Shown: positions 33,565 to 35,577 of the stretch, piece by piece
Numbering within the stretch: the stretch's first letter is position 1
Layout of the letters: each line of letters starts with the position of its first letter
Assembly: GCA_949300485.1 (NCBI GenBank)
Contig: CASGEL010000015.1
Coordinates: forward strand, 1-35,577
DNA from: an uncultured bacterium
GTDB taxonomy: Bacteria; Cyanobacteriota; Vampirovibrionia; Gastranaerophilales; Gastranaerophilaceae
Direction: 5' to 3'
Length of the DNA: 35,577 bases
The notes under the pieces: generated by a model
Told to the model about the DNA's origin: nothing
The model's input: only the letters and a program-made list of their open reading frames with translations
Databases searched by the model: none
Program-made: the position numbers and the translations under genes

Positions 33565-33904
33565 TAAACTCAGATTTTTGTACTTACTTAATTCGCTCTG
33601 ATTTTTTAGTTATTCAGAATTTGTTTCAGAATCAAAAACCGTTATATATTGATTGACAAATAACGGTATTAATAATTTTGCTCTTATTAAGAAATGTAAA
33701 TTCTCTAAAACCTTTGAACGACAAAAGATTAATTCAAAAGAATTAATAAAATTTTAATAAACACTTGTATTTTTATAAAAACAGGATAATAATATATATA
33801 AATAGATCAAATGAATGATGCATAAATATTTGTAAATAATTACCCTAAAGTCAGTAGATAATGCATGCAATTTGTCGATAAGTAATATATCGATAAAGGT
33901 AAGT
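33565..33904. other. 340-base intergenic region before the Pmp-like gene
   Basis: No coding frame is convincing here. An 8-bp hairpin, ACCGTTAT (33638-33645) and ATAACGGT (33660-33667), lies 75 bases after the glycosyltransferase stop; its T-run is on the minus strand. A possible plus promoter is TTGTAT (33765-33770), 17 bases, AATAAT (33788-33793). Two direct copies of TCGATAA lie near 33877 and 33892. Confidence 0.4.
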
Positions 33905-33985
33905 ATGAGGATAAAGATTATGAATAATGAAAAACTTTCAAAACTCTCTCGTAGTTTGAACTTCGGGGGGGGGGTAACCCTATGA
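33905..33985 (+). CDS. Leader reading frame of the Pmp-like gene, off-frame by the poly-G tract
   Basis: Starts at ATG 33905 (AAGG upstream) or ATG 33920 (GAGG upstream), both in one frame: MRIKIMNNEKLSKLSRSLNF followed by three glycines, then V-T-L and TGA at 33983-33985. The TGA overlaps the ATG at 33982 (ATGA), a layout that permits re-initiation. With one G more, or two fewer, the leader would read straight through into the signal peptide, giving an extended basic N-region like those of autotransporter signal peptides. It is most likely the true 5' end of the gene rather than a separate peptide. Confidence 0.6.
   Translation: MRIKIMNNEKLSKLSRSLNFGGGVTL
33965..33974 (+). repeat. Homopolymer of ten G, putative phase-variation tract
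   Basis: Ten consecutive G in a genome segment of about one third G+C. It lies inside the 5' coding part of a surface protein gene. Homopolymers of this length slip during replication. 8 or 11 G give one continuous frame; 10 G (here) end the leader at TGA 33983; 9 or 12 G end it at the TAA just after the tract. Confidence 0.8.
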
Positions 33986-35577
33986 GAGGCTTAATAGCGG
34001 CATCTTTGGCTGCAATAAGTATGAGCGGAGCCTATGCGGATGAATTAGCTCCGGTACCATCTGCTGCGGAAGATAATCCACAGGGAACCCTTGACAAGCT
34101 TGCAGGTCAACAGATACCGAACTCCGATCCTGTACAGCAATATCCTGCAGAGGGCAGTGCATACTCATTGACTAAAGTTCAGGAAGGCGGAGAGAAGCCT
34201 GAGGGCGATAATATCATAACAAAATTCACATACGACACTGACTCAAAAACTATGACTCCTGTTTATTACAAACTGGAGTTGAAACAGACGACTTACGGAG
34301 AAGGTGATACTTCTCAAACCTTTACTCTAACAAGTGAACCTGTAAAAGGTGTAGAAATTACTGCTAAATATAATACTCCGACCGAGTCTCATGAGCGTAT
34401 CTCGATTTCAAATGGAGATACAACTTATGCTGAAACAGGAATAAATGCAGATTTTGTTGGGCAAGTTGCAAATGGTAATAGTTCTAATTTCGGCGGTGCT
34501 ATAAGTAACGAGGGTAAAATTGGCAATATAAACGGTAATTTTATAAATAATTATACGTATAGAACTAACGGAAGCTCCTATGGAGGTGCAATATATAGTC
34601 TTTATGGCGATTCCATTGGAGATATAACAGGAGATTTTATTGCTAATTATGCAACATCTTCAACTGGAAATGCCTACGGCGGGGCTATCTATAATAATGG
34701 AGGTTCCATTGGAGATATAACAGGAAATTTCATCGGTAACTACGCATCATCTGCTTCATATGCCAATGGCGGAGCTATTTATAATGATAATGGAACAATA
34801 GAAAATATCACAGGGTCTTTCATCGGCAACTATGCTTCCTCTTCTAGTAGTGCCTCCGGCGGAGCGATTTATAATAGTTCTTCTAATAGTACAATCGGAA
34901 ATATCACTGGTGATTTCATAGGCAACTACGTTTCTGCTTCTGGTTCTTCTGCCTACGGTGGAGCTATTTATAATGATGGTGGAACAATAGAAAATATAAC
35001 AGGTGATTTTATAGGAAACTATGCTTCAGCTTCTGATGTTTCCCGTGGCGGAGCGATTTATAATAGTTCTTCTAATAGTACAATCGGAAATATCACTGGT
35101 GACTTTATAGGTAACTACGCTTCAGCTTCTGATTATGATTCTGATTCTGGTGCGTATGGCGGAGCTATTTATAATTTTGGAGAAATAGGTGCTATCAAAG
35201 GCGATTTTATTGGTAACTATGCTCGTTCTATTACAGTAGATCCTTATTCTTCATATTATTCGGCTGGTGGCGCTGTATACAATGACAGTAAAATTGAGAG
35301 AATATTAGGATCTTTTATAGAAAATTATGCTGTTTCAGAAATAGCACCGGCCAACGGTGGCGCGATCTATAACACAGGTACAATTGGAGAGATCGAGGGA
35401 AGTTTTCTAAATAACTATGCCTCATCAGAAACAGGATCAAGTCGAGGCGGAGCAATCTACTCAACCGGTGATATAAAAATAGTATCCAAAGACGGCTATG
35501 AGAGCATATTCAGCGGAAACTACACAGAATCAAACGGAGTAAAAGATGATAACGCAATCTATATGGACAGTGTAGAT
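33982..35577 (+). CDS. Pmp-like surface/autotransporter protein with GGAI-FxxN repeats (3' end outside window)
   Basis: The frame is open for 532 codons to the window edge. It starts with a signal peptide (MRGLIAASLAAISMSGAYA|DEL) and a domain of about 150 residues (34040-34480), including a strand-rich stretch (YKLELKQTTYGEGDTSQTF). From 34492 follow eleven repeats of about 28-37 residues: GGAI[YS]N...IG.ITG.FI.NYA.... Each has one G-G-A-I/V and one F-I-x-N, the two signature tetrapeptides of chlamydial polymorphic membrane proteins, which fold as a right-handed beta-helix passenger. An autotransporter barrel would be expected beyond 35577. Repeats 5 and 7 (34858 and 35047) share near-identical DNA. 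G+C is visibly higher than in the flanking genes, suggesting transfer or different selection. Confidence 0.75.
   Translation, partial: MRGLIAASLAAISMSGAYADELAPVPSAAEDNPQGTLDKLAGQQIPNSDPVQQYPAEGSAYSLTKVQEGGEKPEGDNIITKFTYDTDSKTMTPVYYKLELKQTTYGEGDTSQTFTLTSEPVKGVEITAKYNTPTESHERISISNGDTTYAETGINADFVGQVANGNSSNFGGAISNEGKIGNINGNFINNYTYRTNGSSYGGAIYSLYGDSIGDITGDFIANYATSSTGNAYGGAIYNNGGSIGDITGNFIGNYASSASYANGGAIYNDNGTIENITGSFIGNYASSSSSASGGAIYNSSSNSTIGNITGDFIGNYVSASGSSAYGGAIYNDGGTIENITGDFIGNYASASDVSRGGAIYNSSSNSTIGNITGDFIGNYASASDYDSDSGAYGGAIYNFGEIGAIKGDFIGNYARSITVDPYSSYYSAGGAVYNDSKIERILGSFIENYAVSEIAPANGGAIYNTGTIGEIEGSFLNNYASSETGSSRGGAIYSTGDIKIVSKDGYESIFSGNYTESNGVKDDNAIYMDSVD
34492..35475 (+). repeat. Eleven GGAI/FxxN coding repeats
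   Basis: Repeat starts (GGA codons): about 34492, 34582, 34678, 34774, 34858, 34960, 35047, 35158, 35266, 35356 and 35449. Spacing is 84-111 bases, always a multiple of three. The variable loop between NYA and the next GGA is rich in Ser, Ala and Tyr. The units starting 34858 and 35047 share a long nearly identical stretch coding IYNSSSNSTIGNITGDFIGN, evidence of recent duplication. Confidence 0.85.

Noticed and set aside
33980-34168. A minus-strand frame opposite the Pmp-like gene start
   Set aside because: It is a shadow of the signal-peptide ORF with no start signal.
34492-35475. Regularly spaced repeats that might be a CRISPR array
   Set aside because: The units vary in length by multiples of three, keep one reading frame and encode GGAI/FxxN motifs; there are no identical short repeats.

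Overview
The window is low-GC DNA (about one third G+C by eye) from a bacterium. No rRNA, tRNA, CRISPR array, transposase or phage gene was seen. Several traits fit a low-GC relative of the Cyanobacteria such as the gut Vampirovibrionia/Melainabacteria (Gastranaerophilales): a YvcK/CofD-like protein with an N-terminal two-helix membrane anchor, pilin-derived proteins with a D-x-NG...PN...RD core and a '...APDYPW' terminus, a NarL-type regulator with a separate kinase, and a GHL10 (YngK-like) secreted protein. This placement is inference; no marker gene was compared.

Layout. 1-800: decaying genes on the minus strand, namely a frameshifted TPR gene running off the left edge and a small gene remnant broken by a TAG. 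814-2232: a guanidino-modifying (agmatine/peptidyl-arginine deiminase-like) enzyme with an EF-hand-like N-terminus. 2519-6224: a plus-strand operon of a small helical protein, DUF3737 beta-helix protein, hexapeptide acetyltransferase, signal-peptide-bearing carboxymuconolactone-decarboxylase-like protein and Tat-signal aldo/keto reductase. 6231-9165: GNAT, a membrane ICMT-like methyltransferase and two pilin-derived paralogues. 9162-18845: prfB with its programmed +1 frameshift, membrane protein, 5'-nucleotidase-like phosphoesterase, a proline-rich membrane-anchored protein, a TM1266-like small protein, glyS and a large TPR protein. 18913-22899: GHL10 secreted protein, exported TPR protein, small exported protein and ispG. 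22942-25756: metallophosphoesterase, YkgJ cysteine-cluster protein, rlmN and a decapitated pilin gene. 25744-31378: sensor kinase, response regulator, panC, panB, yvcK-like and pxpA-like genes, all minus strand. 31566-33564: two overlapping GT2 glycosyltransferases. 33905-35577: start of a large surface protein, open at the right edge.

The most striking locus is the last one. A run of ten G lies between a short leader reading frame and a signal-peptide-bearing ORF, which then carries eleven GGAI...FxxN repeats, the hallmark of chlamydial polymorphic membrane proteins (Pmp). Tract length sets whether leader and body fuse (8 or 11 G), whether the leader stops on a TGA overlapping the body's ATG (10 G, as here), or whether it stops at once after the tract (9 G). 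This looks like a phase-variable adhesin.

A second theme is gene starts. At five genes (prfB, ispG, the YkgJ gene, rlmN, the first GT2) a good -10 hexamer ends exactly six bases before the ATG, with no Shine-Dalgarno sequence, which predicts leaderless mRNAs. Other genes have ordinary AAGGAG-type sites. Two divergent promoter pairs are very compact; one shares a single palindromic TTGCAA as the -35 of both directions.
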